Shown one piece after another: positions 23,447-32,922 of a DNA stretch of 41,417 nt (its first letter is position 1; each line of letters starts with the position of its first letter). Position numbers and translations under genes: made by a program. The notes under the pieces are model-generated. The model made no database searches. It was not told the origin of the DNA and saw only the letters and a program-made list of their open reading frames with translations. Source of the DNA: Collinsella sp. TF06-26 (GTDB taxonomy: Bacteria > Actinomycetota > Coriobacteriia > Coriobacteriales > Coriobacteriaceae); assembly GCF_002232035.1 (NCBI RefSeq), contig NZ_NKXR01000014.1, forward strand, positions 8,924 through 50,340. Direction: 5' to 3'.

Positions 23447-25324
23447 TTGCGCGTTCCGTATCAAGACTGCTTTCATTTAATTGAGCCGCTGCTCGCCAAG
23501 GTCGAAAAGCCGAGTCGCTATATCGATCACGAGTGGGGCACGCTTTCCAAGGCCGATGCCGACTACCGTTGCTGCCTGATCTACCCGGATGTGTACGAGG
23601 TTGGTCTGCCCAACCAGGGTATCGCCATCCTCTACAACATCCTTAACCAGGCCGAGGGCATCTCCTGCGAGCGTGGCTATGTGCCGTGGCCCGATATGGG
23701 TGACGCTATGCGCGAGGCAGGCATTCCGCTGCTCTCGCTCGAGGGTGCAGCGCCGGTCGCTTCGTTTGATATCGTCGGCCTGCATGTGCCGCACGAGATG
23801 GCGGTGACGAACTTCCTTGAGGCACTCGATCTCGCTGGCATTCCGCTGTTAGCGGCCGACCGAGGTGAAGACGACCCCATCATCATCGCCGGCGGCCCCT
23901 CGGTGTACAACCCCGAGCCGTACGCGGCCTTCTTCGATGCCATCCTCATCGGCGAGGGCGAGGAATCGCTGCTCGAGACCTGCCAGCTGCATCGCCGCCT
24001 GCGCGACGAAGGAGTCCCGCGCGCGCAGATTGTTGAGCAGCTTGCATCCATTGCCGGCAACTACGTGCCGTCGCTCTATGAGGTTCGTCACGACGAGCCC
24101 TGCTCGCCGCACGGCTACACCGTGCCGCGCGAGGGCAAGGATGCGCCGACCGTGGTCTACAAACGCGTCGTCGAGGATTTCGGCGCCACGAATCCGCTGT
24201 CGCAGTCGTGCGTGCCCTATGCGCAGCTGGTTCACGACCGCCTGTCTATCGAGATTCTGCGCGGCTGCGCTCGCGGCTGTCGTTTTTGCCAGGCCGGCAT
24301 GACGTATCGCCCGGTGCGTGAGCGTTCGGCCGACCAGATCGTCTCGTCGGTGATTCAGGGTCTGGAAAAGACCGGCTATGACGAGGTGTCGCTGACCTCG
24401 CTCTCCACGACCGACCACTCCTGCATTCGTGACGTGCTTGACAGGCTCAACCGTCGCCTGGAGGATACGGGTATTCGCGTGTCTATTCCGTCGCAGCGCC
24501 TGGATTCGTTTGGCGTGGATATGGCCGAGTCGGTCGCCGGCGAAAAGAAGGGCGGCCTGACGTTCGCACCCGAGGCCGGCAGCCAGCGCATGCGCGACAT
24601 CATTAACAAGAACGTGACCGAGGAGGACCTGGACCGTGCGGCCAAGGCGGCCTTCGAGGCCGGCTGGAACCGCATGAAGCTCTACTTTATGATGGGCCTT
24701 CCCGGCGAGCGCGACGAGGACATCGTGGCCATCGCCAATCTGGCCGATCACGTGCTGGAGCTCGGTCGTTCTGTGGTGCCCAAGGCTCGTCGCGGCTCGA
24801 TCTCGGTGTCCATCTCGGTTTCGGTGTTTATCCCCAAGGCTGCCACGCCGTTCCAGTGGTGCCCGCAGCTCGACTACGACGACGTCAAGCGTCGCCAGAA
24901 GCTGCTTATCACGAGCGTTCGCAACCGTGCCGTCCGCGTGCATTACCACGATGCCGAGACCTCGCTCATCGAGGCCGCGCTGTCCCGCGCCGGTCGTGAC
25001 ATGACGCCCGTCATCATCGATGCCTGGCGTGCCGGCTCGCGTTTTGACGCCTGGGTAGAGCATTTCTCGCTCGATAACTGGAAGGAGGCTGCTGCCAAAA
25101 ACGGCATCGACCTCAATGAGCTTGTGCACCTGCCCTACGAGTTGGGCTGGCGCCTGCCGTGGGAGCACGTGAGCCCCGGCTGCACGCGCGGCTTCCTCGA
25201 GCGCGAGTACCGTCGCTCGCTCGAGGGCGTCACGACTCCCGACTGCACCCGCACGTCGTGCACCGGCTGCGGAATCTGTCCCACGCTCCACGCCAAGAAT
25301 GTATTGATGGGTGATCGCGCATGA
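23447..25324 (+). CDS. Radical SAM protein of the TIGR03960 type
   Basis: A 625-residue protein. The N-terminal ~200 residues resemble a cobalamin-binding-like domain (IYPDVYEVGLPNQGIAILYNILN and IIIAGGPSVYNPEPYAAFFDAILIGEGEE). The radical SAM cluster motif is C274-x3-C278-x2-C281. The barrel contains APEAGSQRMRDIINK and YFMMGLPGERDEDI, which resemble methylthiotransferase-like and B12-radical SAM relatives. A Cys-rich C-terminal segment (CTRTSCTGCGICP) could hold a second cluster. The substrate is unknown in the family. The start is a TTG preceded by GGGG. Its stop overlaps the next gene's ATG by four bases, and that partner pairing is conserved in many Gram-positives. Confidence 0.9.
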   Translation: MRVPYQDCFHLIEPLLAKVEKPSRYIDHEWGTLSKADADYRCCLIYPDVYEVGLPNQGIAILYNILNQAEGISCERGYVPWPDMGDAMREAGIPLLSLEGAAPVASFDIVGLHVPHEMAVTNFLEALDLAGIPLLAADRGEDDPIIIAGGPSVYNPEPYAAFFDAILIGEGEESLLETCQLHRRLRDEGVPRAQIVEQLASIAGNYVPSLYEVRHDEPCSPHGYTVPREGKDAPTVVYKRVVEDFGATNPLSQSCVPYAQLVHDRLSIEILRGCARGCRFCQAGMTYRPVRERSADQIVSSVIQGLEKTGYDEVSLTSLSTTDHSCIRDVLDRLNRRLEDTGIRVSIPSQRLDSFGVDMAESVAGEKKGGLTFAPEAGSQRMRDIINKNVTEEDLDRAAKAAFEAGWNRMKLYFMMGLPGERDEDIVAIANLADHVLELGRSVVPKARRGSISVSISVSVFIPKAATPFQWCPQLDYDDVKRRQKLLITSVRNRAVRVHYHDAETSLIEAALSRAGRDMTPVIIDAWRAGSRFDAWVEHFSLDNWKEAAAKNGIDLNELVHLPYELGWRLPWEHVSPGCTRGFLEREYRRSLEGVTTPDCTRTSCTGCGICPTLHAKNVLMGDRA

Positions 25325-26133
25325 GTGAGCGCCTGACCGACAACCCCACGCTCTTTAGGCTTCGTGTTCGCTATGGCAAGCGCGATCGCCTTAAGTACCT
25401 GGGCCATCTCGAAGTAATCCATACCATTGAGCGCATCGTGCGCCGTGCGGGACTTCCCTATGCCGTCACGCAGGGCTTCTCTCCGCACATGCGCGTGGGC
25501 TTCTCTTCGGCGCTACCGGTGGGTACGTCGTCGACTTGCGAGTGGTATGACCTGTTTATGACCGAGTTCGTGGCGCTCGACGAGGCGTTTGGGCGCCTGG
25601 CTGCGGCGTCTCCGGCCGATCTGGCACCCATCGAGGCAGCGTACATCGACGTGCGCACGCCGGCGTTGACGGCGCAGCTCACGCGCCTGTCGTATCGCAT
25701 CGACCTGCACTTGGATCCCGAGGCGCCCGTAAGCGCCGATGAGGTGTGTCGTGCGATCGATACGCTGCGCGCGGACCATGGCATCGACTACGCGCGCGGC
25801 AAAAAGAGCAAGCGCGTGGATTTGGATCACACGCTCGTGGGCTATGAGCTCACGGCGGGGGAGCGCCCGGATCATTTGGTGCTCATGCTCGACACCCATG
25901 CCGACAACGAGGGCTCCATGCGTCCGGAAATTTTGCTTTCCGCTGCTGATGTTTTGTTGCAGGGCTTGACCCCGGGCGTGGATGCACCTATTGTTTCCAC
26001 CGGTATGCAAGACCTCGTGACCATCTGCTCCTACGATGTCGAGCGTCAGAATCAAGCATGCGAGGACGACGAGGGCCGACTCGTCAGCCCCATACCTGTG
26101 CGAACTTGTGGATTTGCTCCACATACTCGTTGA
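25321..26133 (+). CDS. DUF2344 / TIGR03936 radical SAM-associated protein
   Basis: A 270-residue protein beginning with the family's typical FRLRVRYGKRDRLKYLGHLEVIHTIERIVRRAGLPYAVTQGFSPH. By recall this matches the DUF2344 family, which occurs beside or fused to TIGR03960 radical SAM proteins and often precedes rplU. The function is unknown; tRNA or rRNA modification has been suggested only from context. The ATGA overlap with the previous gene means strict co-translation. In many Clostridia a ribonuclease G gene stands between this gene and rplU; here there is none. The rplU promoter overlaps its stop codon. Confidence 0.9.
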   Translation: MSERLTDNPTLFRLRVRYGKRDRLKYLGHLEVIHTIERIVRRAGLPYAVTQGFSPHMRVGFSSALPVGTSSTCEWYDLFMTEFVALDEAFGRLAAASPADLAPIEAAYIDVRTPALTAQLTRLSYRIDLHLDPEAPVSADEVCRAIDTLRADHGIDYARGKKSKRVDLDHTLVGYELTAGERPDHLVLMLDTHADNEGSMRPEILLSAADVLLQGLTPGVDAPIVSTGMQDLVTICSYDVERQNQACEDDEGRLVSPIPVRTCGFAPHTR

Positions 26134-26158
26134 CGGGGGTATTATCGCCTGCTACTAT
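26130..26158 (+). promoter_or_regulatory. Consensus promoter of rplU-rpmA
   Basis: TTGACG (26130-26135) and TACTAT (26153-26158) are separated by exactly 17 bases. The -35 element overlaps the stop codon of the DUF2344 gene. The predicted leader before rplU is about 35 bases. Confidence 0.7.
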
Positions 26159-26200
26159 ATTCGGCTGTTGCACTAACTGATGCATGAAGGGCAAGTAAAC

Positions 26201-26575
26201 ATGTACGCAATCGTTAACACGGGCGGCAAGCAGTACAAGGTCGCCACCGACGATGTCATCACCGTCGAGAAGATCGAGGGCAATGAGGGCGACAAGGTCA
26301 CCCTGCCGGTCATCTTCCTCAACGATGGTAAGAAGATCGTCACCGATCCCGACAAGCTGGCCAAGGCCAAGGTTACCGCTCAGATCGTTGAGCAGTTCAA
26401 GGGCGAGAAGCAGCTGGTCTTCAAGTTCCACAAGCGTAAGCGCTATCGTCGTCTGAAGGGTCATCGTCAGCAGCTCACCAAGCTGAAGATCGTGAAGGTC
26501 CAGGCTACGTCCCGCGCCAAGAAGGCTGTCAAGGCAGAGGCCGAGGCTGTTGCCGAGGCTCCCGTCGCCGAGTAG
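26201..26575 (+). CDS. rplU: Large-subunit ribosomal protein L21
   Basis: A 124-residue ribosomal protein binding 23S rRNA. Typical segments are MYAIVNTGGKQYKV at the start, VTAQIVEQFKGEKQLVFKFHKRKRYRRLKGHRQQLTKLKI in the middle, and the conserved basic core. A non-conserved C-terminal tail of about 25 residues is rich in Ala, Glu and Lys. The ATG at 26201 is used because the family starts with MYAI, and GAAGGG lies about nine bases upstream; an in-frame ATG at 26180 would add residues not seen in L21. It is co-transcribed with rpmA. Confidence 0.97.
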   Translation: MYAIVNTGGKQYKVATDDVITVEKIEGNEGDKVTLPVIFLNDGKKIVTDPDKLAKAKVTAQIVEQFKGEKQLVFKFHKRKRYRRLKGHRQQLTKLKIVKVQATSRAKKAVKAEAEAVAEAPVAE

Positions 26576-26608
26576 ATTACACTCGTAACGAAAGAGTAGG
26601 TATACACA

Positions 26609-26866
26609 ATGGCACACAAAAAAGGACTCGGTTCCTCCCGTAATGGCCGTGACTCCCGCGGTCAGCGCCTTGGCACGAAGCGCTTCGCCGGCCAGACGGT
26701 AACCACGGGCACGATTCTCGTCCGTCAGCACGGCACGCACATCCACCCGGGTGAGAACGTTGGCCGTGGCAAGGACGACACGCTGTTCGCGCTGGTCGAC
26801 GGTACCGTTGAGTTCCACAAGGGTATCAAGCACAGGGTCAGCGTACGCCCGCTCGCGAACGCGTAA
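26609..26866 (+). CDS. rpmA: Large-subunit ribosomal protein L27
   Basis: An 85-residue protein whose N-terminus reaches the peptidyl-transferase centre. It begins [16 protein letters not shown], the mature form, with no cleavable extension. Consistently, there is no Prp-type protease gene between rplU and rpmA, in contrast with many Firmicutes. Core motifs [29 protein letters not shown] are intact. A strong hairpin terminator follows. Confidence 0.97.
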   Translation: MAHKKGLGSSRNGRDSRGQRLGTKRFAGQTVTTGTILVRQHGTHIHPGENVGRGKDDTLFALVDGTVEFHKGIKHRVSVRPLANA

Positions 26867-26891
26867 TTCACCCTTCATAGAGCACATATGT

Positions 26892-26935
26892 GGGAGGCAC
26901 TTGAGTTTTAGGATTCAAGGGTCTCCCTCTTTTTT
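26892..26935 (+). terminator. Terminator after rpmA
   Basis: GGGAG at 26892-26896 and the following CACTTGA pair with TTCAAG and CTCCC (26923-26927), with small mismatches, around GTTTTAGGA. TCTTTTTT follows. The obg ribosome site begins three bases later, so some read-through into obg is plausible. Confidence 0.75.
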
Positions 26936-26939
26936 GTAG

Positions 26940-28418
<1,479 letters not shown>

Positions 28419-28421
28419 GCC

Positions 28422-29099
28422 ATGTCGCTGCGCGGTGGAATCGGTCTGCCCGAGCTTCCTCTAGAGGACGGGCAGGAGTTTAGGCTTGGCATTATGGGTG
28501 GCACCTTTGATCCCATCCATTACGGACACCTGGTGACCGCTGAGCAGGCTCGCGAGTCCCTCGACTTGGATGCCGTGCTCTTTATGCCGGCGGGCACGCC
28601 TGCCTTTAAGCTTGACAAGCCGGTGACGCCTGCCGAGGACCGTTATGCCATGACGGTTCTCGCCACCGCCGCGAACCCGGCCTTTTTGGCGAGCCGGTTC
28701 GAGATCGACCGTCCGGGCGTAACCTATACGGCCGATACGCTTCATGCCCTTCGCGACTTTTACCCGCCGCAGGTAAAGCTCTACTTTATTACGGGCGCCG
28801 ACGCGATTATCGATATTGTGACCTGGCATGATGCCGAACGAATCGCTGAGCTTGCTACCTTTATTGCGGCGACGCGACCGGGCTTTGATATCGATACGGC
28901 GCGTGCCCGCATCAAAGAGTCTGGGCTGCCGTTCGATGTGCGCTATATTCAGATTCCGGCGCTGGCGATCAGCTCGACGAACATTCGCAAGCGTGTTGCT
29001 CGCGGTATGAGTGTGCGCTATCTTACGAGCGAGTCCGTGCTCGGCTACATTCGCAAACGCAGGCTATATGCCGATTTGGGCCAAGAAGATTTTGAGTGA
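28422..29099 (+). CDS. nadD: Nicotinate-nucleotide adenylyltransferase
   Basis: A 225-residue enzyme making deamido-NAD from nicotinate mononucleotide and ATP. It has the nucleotidyl-transferase start GIMGGTFDPIHYGHL (residues about 24-38), the adenine-site ISSTNIRKRV near 190, and the ITGADAIIDI segment. A 20-residue N-terminal extension precedes the core. An alternative start within that extension is possible, but the ATG at 28422 has a GGAGGGCGAG site over the obg stop. The gap to obg is three bases. Confidence 0.94.
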   Translation: MSLRGGIGLPELPLEDGQEFRLGIMGGTFDPIHYGHLVTAEQARESLDLDAVLFMPAGTPAFKLDKPVTPAEDRYAMTVLATAANPAFLASRFEIDRPGVTYTADTLHALRDFYPPQVKLYFITGADAIIDIVTWHDAERIAELATFIAATRPGFDIDTARARIKESGLPFDVRYIQIPALAISSTNIRKRVARGMSVRYLTSESVLGYIRKRRLYADLGQEDFE

Positions 29100-29108
29100 T
29101 GGGGGTCT

Positions 29109-29720
29109 ATGTTGTCGGTAGAGGATCAGTTTGAGGGCGATGAGCGCGCGCTGCTCAAGCGCATTCAAGAGTTGCTCGATGTTCGCATGAAGGATAAGCG
29201 CAAGCGCTATGTGCATTCGCTTGGTGTTGCCGAGACCGCACTTCATCTGGCCGAGGTCTATGGCGTTGACCGCTTTAATGCTGCTGCCGCCGGCTTGATC
29301 CACGACTGGGACAAGGTGCTTTCCGATGACGAGCTCGTGGCCCGCGCGCTTCATTATGGCATCAAGGTTGCCGGCTCCCCTTCCGCTGCGACGCCGCTTT
29401 TGCATGGCCCTGTTGCCGCCTATGAGCTTCCGCAGCTTTTTCCCGAGCTGTCGCCGGCCGTTTTCCAGGCTGTCGACCGTCACACCGTAGGTGCTTGCGA
29501 CATGACGCCGCTCGATATGGTGGTCTTTGTGGCCGATGCCATCGAGCCCAACCGTCACGGCGATTATGCCCATGCGCTGCGCAAGATGGTGGGGAAGTCC
29601 TCGCTCGACGAGTTGTTCTTCTCCTGTTTTGCGCAGGGTCTGGTCTATGTGATCCAGACCGGGCGTTATCTTTATCCCACGGCTATTACGATTTACAACC
29701 ATTACGCCCAGCTGCGCTAG
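29109..29720 (+). CDS. yqeK: YqeK-like HD-domain hydrolase
   Basis: A 203-residue HD-superfamily phosphohydrolase. Metal ligands are visible: the first His in RYVHSLGVAETA, HDWDK (the HD pair), the His of LLHGPVAAYE, the RHTVGA segment, and the distal Asp in VVFVADAIEPNRHGDY. By family knowledge YqeK hydrolyses diadenosine tetraphosphate symmetrically. It usually lies between nadD and rsfS, exactly as here. Confidence 0.92.
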   Translation: MLSVEDQFEGDERALLKRIQELLDVRMKDKRKRYVHSLGVAETALHLAEVYGVDRFNAAAAGLIHDWDKVLSDDELVARALHYGIKVAGSPSAATPLLHGPVAAYELPQLFPELSPAVFQAVDRHTVGACDMTPLDMVVFVADAIEPNRHGDYAHALRKMVGKSSLDELFFSCFAQGLVYVIQTGRYLYPTAITIYNHYAQLR

Positions 29721-29747
29721 CTCGGGCTGTCTAGAAAGAGGTATTCC

Positions 29748-30203
29748 ATGGCCGACGAGACCATGACTGACGAACAGATTCTTGAAGGTGTGGAGCACAA
29801 GAGTTTCGTTGCTACGTCCGACCGCACCGCCGCCTCGCTGTCCGCGAGCGGTGTCGCCGCCGAGGATGTCGCCCGCGCCGCCGCGCAGGCCGCCTACGAC
29901 AAGAAGGGCGAGGACGTTCAGGTGCTCGACCTGACCGAGCTTTCCGATGTGTGCGACTACTTTGTGCTCGCCACCGGTACCAACAACCGCCAGGTCGATT
30001 CTATCGTCGACGAGATCGAGGAGAAGGTCGCCGAGGCTTGCGGCGAGCATCCGTTCTCCATCGAGGGCCGCGAGCAGAAGACCTGGATGCTCATGGACTA
30101 TGGTTCGGTTGTCGTCCACGTCTTCACTCCCGAAGCGCGCGACTTCTACCGCCTAGAAAAGCTCTGGGGCGACGCCCCCCAGCTCCCCCTCGACCTCCTC
30201 TAG
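29748..30203 (+). CDS. rsfS: Ribosomal silencing factor RsfS
   Basis: A 151-residue protein that binds L14 and blocks subunit joining under nutrient limitation. The RsfS core begins near residue 42 (AAAQAAYDKKGEDVQVLDLTELSDVCDYFVLATGTNNRQVDSI) and ends with WMLMDYGSVVVHVFTPEARDFYRLEKLWGDA. The ~40-residue Ala/Ser-rich N-terminal extension is not part of the core; a later start is possible, but AGAAAGAGG lies before the ATG at 29748. It is the last gene of the unit, followed by a strong terminator. Confidence 0.93.
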   Translation: MADETMTDEQILEGVEHKSFVATSDRTAASLSASGVAAEDVARAAAQAAYDKKGEDVQVLDLTELSDVCDYFVLATGTNNRQVDSIVDEIEEKVAEACGEHPFSIEGREQKTWMLMDYGSVVVHVFTPEARDFYRLEKLWGDAPQLPLDLL

Positions 30204-30246
30204 TGGCTCATTTGATATGGGGCTTTTAGCTAGCCTCGCGCATTTC

Positions 30247-30289
30247 GCCGGGCAGTTGCGGTTTTCCGCACCTGCCCGGCTTTCTTTTT
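30247..30289 (+). terminator. Strong intrinsic terminator after rsfS
   Basis: GCCGGGCAG-T-TGCGG pairs with CCGCA-C-CTGCCCGGC around a TTTT loop, and TTTCTTTTT follows. It separates rsfS from the convergent dinB gene. The reverse strand lacks a T-run after the stem. Confidence 0.9.
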
Positions 30290-30301
30290 GCCCAAAGGCG
30301 G

Positions 30302-31555
30302 TTAATCGTCGAAGCGGGATTGGCGGCCGAAAGATAGGGCGGTGTCGCCGAACTTGTCTCGGACGGCATCGATCGCGACGGAGAGGTCGCGACGGTCGCT
30401 TGATTGGGCTCCGCGGTCGTCGACTTCGCAGAACAGGTCGGTCTGGATGCCGCCCTGATGGTCAAAGTCGCTCATGCCGATGCCTGCTAAGCGAACATGC
30501 ATGCCTTCCTGCCAGATGTTGTCGAGCAGTTCGAGCGCAACCGCCACAAAGATATTCTCGTCGTCGGTGGGGTGGGGAAGCCGCCGCTGCGCCGTGCGTC
30601 CGCTGCCATACGAATACTTAAGCTTGAGCGTTACCGTGCCGCCCGTCAGTCCCTGACGGCGCAGGCGGCGTCCAACCGACTCTCCCAACAGCGCAATCGC
30701 CGCTTCGATGTCCCCACGCTCAGTCAAATCTTTCGCAAAGGTGCGCTCATTGCTCACGGATTTAACCTCGCGTTCCTCATCGAGGCTTGTTACTTCGGAT
30801 ATTTCGAGCCCCAGCGCACGCTGGCGCATGCGTTCGCCGTTGACGCCAAAAATTGCAGCTAGCGTGGATTCCGGCGCGCGTGACAGCTCGCCGAGCGTGT
30901 AGATGCGCATGCGGCGCAGTCGCTCCTCGGCCGAGCGCCCGATGCCGCTCATGGCAGATACCGGCAGCGCGGCCAAAAAGCGCTGCTCGGTTCCGGGGCG
31001 CACGATGGTCAGCCCAAACGGCTTATCCCGCTCGCTTGCGATCTTTGCGACCGTCTTGTTGCAGCCCACGCCAATGGAACAGGTCACTCCCAGCGCTGCC
31101 ACGCGGTCGCTTATGCGCCGTGCAACCAGCAGCGGGTCCTCGGGCGCAAAACGACCCGGTGTGATATCGATAAAGGCTTCGTCGATGGATACGCGCTCAA
31201 CGCGCGGCGTCTCTTCGGCAAGAATCGCCATGACCTGCGCGCTCACCTCGCGGTAGCGATCAAAGTGCCCATGCGTCCAAATGGCCTGCGGACAGAGGCG
31301 CCGTGCCTCGGCCGAGGGCATGGCGGAGTGCACGCCAAAGCGACGCGCCTCGTATGAGCAGGTGGACACAACGCCGCGGGAATCGGCATCGCCACCCACG
31401 ATGAGTGGCTTGCCGCGCCACTCGGGATGGTCGAGCATTTCCACGCTCGCAAAAAACGCATCGAGATCCATGAGGCCCACCGCCGGCCCCGTCCAGGGCG
31501 GCGGCGTGACGCCCGCAGCATCTTCATAACCGTATGTATGTTCGCGTCTTTTCAT
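30302..31555 (-). CDS. dinB: DNA polymerase IV (Y-family)
   Basis: A 417-residue error-prone translesion polymerase. The catalytic acids are Asp30 in LMDLDAFFASVE and Asp125/Glu126 in SIDEAFID. The helix-hairpin-helix GIGRSAEERLRRMRIYTLGEL and the little-finger region are intact. An internal QTDLF near residue 375 matches the sliding-clamp binding pentapeptide. An N-terminal extension of about 25 residues precedes the core. No clear LexA box is seen upstream. It is convergent with rsfS and divergent from rpsP, so it is transcribed alone. Confidence 0.95.
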   Translation of the reverse strand: MKRREHTYGYEDAAGVTPPPWTGPAVGLMDLDAFFASVEMLDHPEWRGKPLIVGGDADSRGVVSTCSYEARRFGVHSAMPSAEARRLCPQAIWTHGHFDRYREVSAQVMAILAEETPRVERVSIDEAFIDITPGRFAPEDPLLVARRISDRVAALGVTCSIGVGCNKTVAKIASERDKPFGLTIVRPGTEQRFLAALPVSAMSGIGRSAEERLRRMRIYTLGELSRAPESTLAAIFGVNGERMRQRALGLEISEVTSLDEEREVKSVSNERTFAKDLTERGDIEAAIALLGESVGRRLRRQGLTGGTVTLKLKYSYGSGRTAQRRLPHPTDDENIFVAVALELLDNIWQEGMHVRLAGIGMSDFDHQGGIQTDLFCEVDDRGAQSSDRRDLSVAIDAVRDKFGDTALSFGRQSRFDD

Positions 31556-31671
31556 GGCATGAGTATACCGCGCAGCTCATGTGGGGTGCGTGGATGTGCT
31601 TGCAAATCGCGAATTCTTGTCTAAGATATGGATTTGCCTTCGACTACACCGAAGAAGTTGGTCTCACGGAC

Positions 31672-31700
31672 TTCACCTGCCCGCGTCGATGGCGTATTAT
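31672..31700 (+). promoter_or_regulatory. Candidate promoter of the rpsP operon
   Basis: TTCACC (31672-31677) and TATTAT (31695-31700) are separated by 17 bases, 56 bases before the rpsP start. The -35 is weak. A short hairpin, GCAGC-CTAAA-GCTGC, precedes the GGAGGAG site in the leader. Confidence 0.45.
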
Positions 31701-31756
31701 GTTCAACTGTTTGTTTGTAGTTGCAGCCTAAAGCTGCTTGGTTGGAGGAGTTTCCT

Positions 31757-32098
31757 TTGGCAGTCAAGATTCGCCTTGCTCGTCACGGCGCTAAGAAGCG
31801 TCCGTACTACCGTGTCGTCGTCGCCGATTCCCGCGCCCCGCGTGACGGTCGTATCATCGAGGAGGTTGGCCGCTACAACCCGATGACCGCCCCCAAGACC
31901 ATCAACCTCGACCTCGAGAAGATCGCCGACTGGCAGTCCAAGGGCGCTCAGCTCACCGACGCCGTCGCCGCTCTGGTCAAGGCCGCCAACGAGGGCGAGA
32001 AGACCGAGACCGTCGTCAAGAAGTCCAAGAAGCAGCTCGCCAAAGAGGCCGAGGCCGCTAAGGCTGCCGCTGAGGCCGCTGAGGGCGCCGAGGAGTAA
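31757..32098 (+). CDS. rpsP: Small-subunit ribosomal protein S16
   Basis: A 113-residue protein with the canonical [32 protein letters not shown] start and EEVGRYNP. The last ~30 residues form a Lys- then Ala/Glu-rich tail that is not in the E. coli protein. The TTG at 31757 is preceded by GGAGGAG and matches the family start; the frame open upstream has no signal. It is first in rpsP-khpA-rimM-trmD-lepB. Confidence 0.97.
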   Translation: MAVKIRLARHGAKKRPYYRVVVADSRAPRDGRIIEEVGRYNPMTAPKTINLDLEKIADWQSKGAQLTDAVAALVKAANEGEKTETVVKKSKKQLAKEAEAAKAAAEAAEGAEE

Positions 32099-32101
32099 AT
32101 C

Positions 32102-32386
32102 GTGCCTGAGGTTGACGCTGCACAGCTCGAGGGTGAGGCAATGCTCTCAGATCGCATCGCCGATCTCGTCGAATATCTCGTTGTTCAGATCGTCGACGAC
32201 CCGGATTCCGTGAGCCTTGAGGTCATCGATGCTGACGACGCCTCTACGATCGAGGTTTCGGTCGCCGAGGATGACGTCGCTAAGGTCATCGGCCGTCGTG
32301 GCCGTACCATCAAGGCCATTCGCACGCTCGCCCGTGCACTGGCCGCTCGCCTCGACACTGGTGTCGAGGTAGAGGTTCTGGGCTAG
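32102..32386 (+). CDS. khpA: KhpA-like KH-domain RNA-binding protein
   Basis: A 94-residue single KH-domain protein with the GxxG loop (IGRRGRTI near residue 64). By family knowledge KhpA, often paired with KhpB/Jag, binds small RNAs and mRNAs and affects cell division and shape in Gram-positives. The GTG start is preceded by GAGGAG, which lies over the rpsP stop; the gap is three bases. Its place between rpsP and rimM is the usual one in Gram-positives. Confidence 0.93.
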   Translation: MPEVDAAQLEGEAMLSDRIADLVEYLVVQIVDDPDSVSLEVIDADDASTIEVSVAEDDVAKVIGRRGRTIKAIRTLARALAARLDTGVEVEVLG

Positions 32387-32390
32387 GACC

Positions 32391-32912
32391 TTGAGGTCCC
32401 AGTACAAAAACATCGCCCGTGTGGTCAAGCCGCACGGAAGGAAGGGGGAGGTCCTCGCGCAGCCGCTGCGGGGGCTTCCTTCTGTATTAGAGCCGGGTAT
32501 GCGCGTCGCCCTGACGCCGCCGGCGCTCAAGCGCGACCGCTTTTGCACGGTCGTGTCCGTCACCGATACGGGCGATGGCGATCTGGTCTCGTTTGAGGGC
32601 ATTGACGACTTGACGGCCGCCGAGGGCATCACGGGATGCTATGTGTTGGCAAATCGTGACGATTTTGAGCTCGATTCACTCGACGCCGCCTATTCCGACC
32701 TGATGGGTCGCGAGGTGGTCGACGAGCGCTTCGGTTCACTCGGTACGATCGTCGAGATCATGTCGACGCCCGCTAACGATGTTTGGGTTGTCGAGGGCGA
32801 TCGGTACGGCGAGGTACTGATTCCCGTGATCGAGCAGGTTGTGCTCGATCTTCCCGACACAGGAACAATTTCCGTCCACGTTATGGACGGCCTGATCGAT
32901 ATGGACAAGTAG
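32391..32912 (+). CDS. rimM: 16S rRNA processing protein RimM
   Basis: A 173-residue 30S maturation factor. The N-terminal beta-barrel starts NIARVVKPHGRKGEV, and a PRC-barrel domain lies in the C-terminal half (YSDLMGREVVDERFGSLGTIVEI). The start is a TTG at 32391, four bases after the khpA stop. The ribosome site is weak, so translation probably depends on coupling with khpA. Confidence 0.93.
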   Translation: MRSQYKNIARVVKPHGRKGEVLAQPLRGLPSVLEPGMRVALTPPALKRDRFCTVVSVTDTGDGDLVSFEGIDDLTAAEGITGCYVLANRDDFELDSLDAAYSDLMGREVVDERFGSLGTIVEIMSTPANDVWVVEGDRYGEVLIPVIEQVVLDLPDTGTISVHVMDGLIDMDK

Positions 32913-32922
32913 GGAGGACAAC

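Noticed and set aside
31556-31640. LexA-type SOS box before dinB
   Set aside because: No convincing LexA palindrome was found; only a TATACT close to the start is visible.
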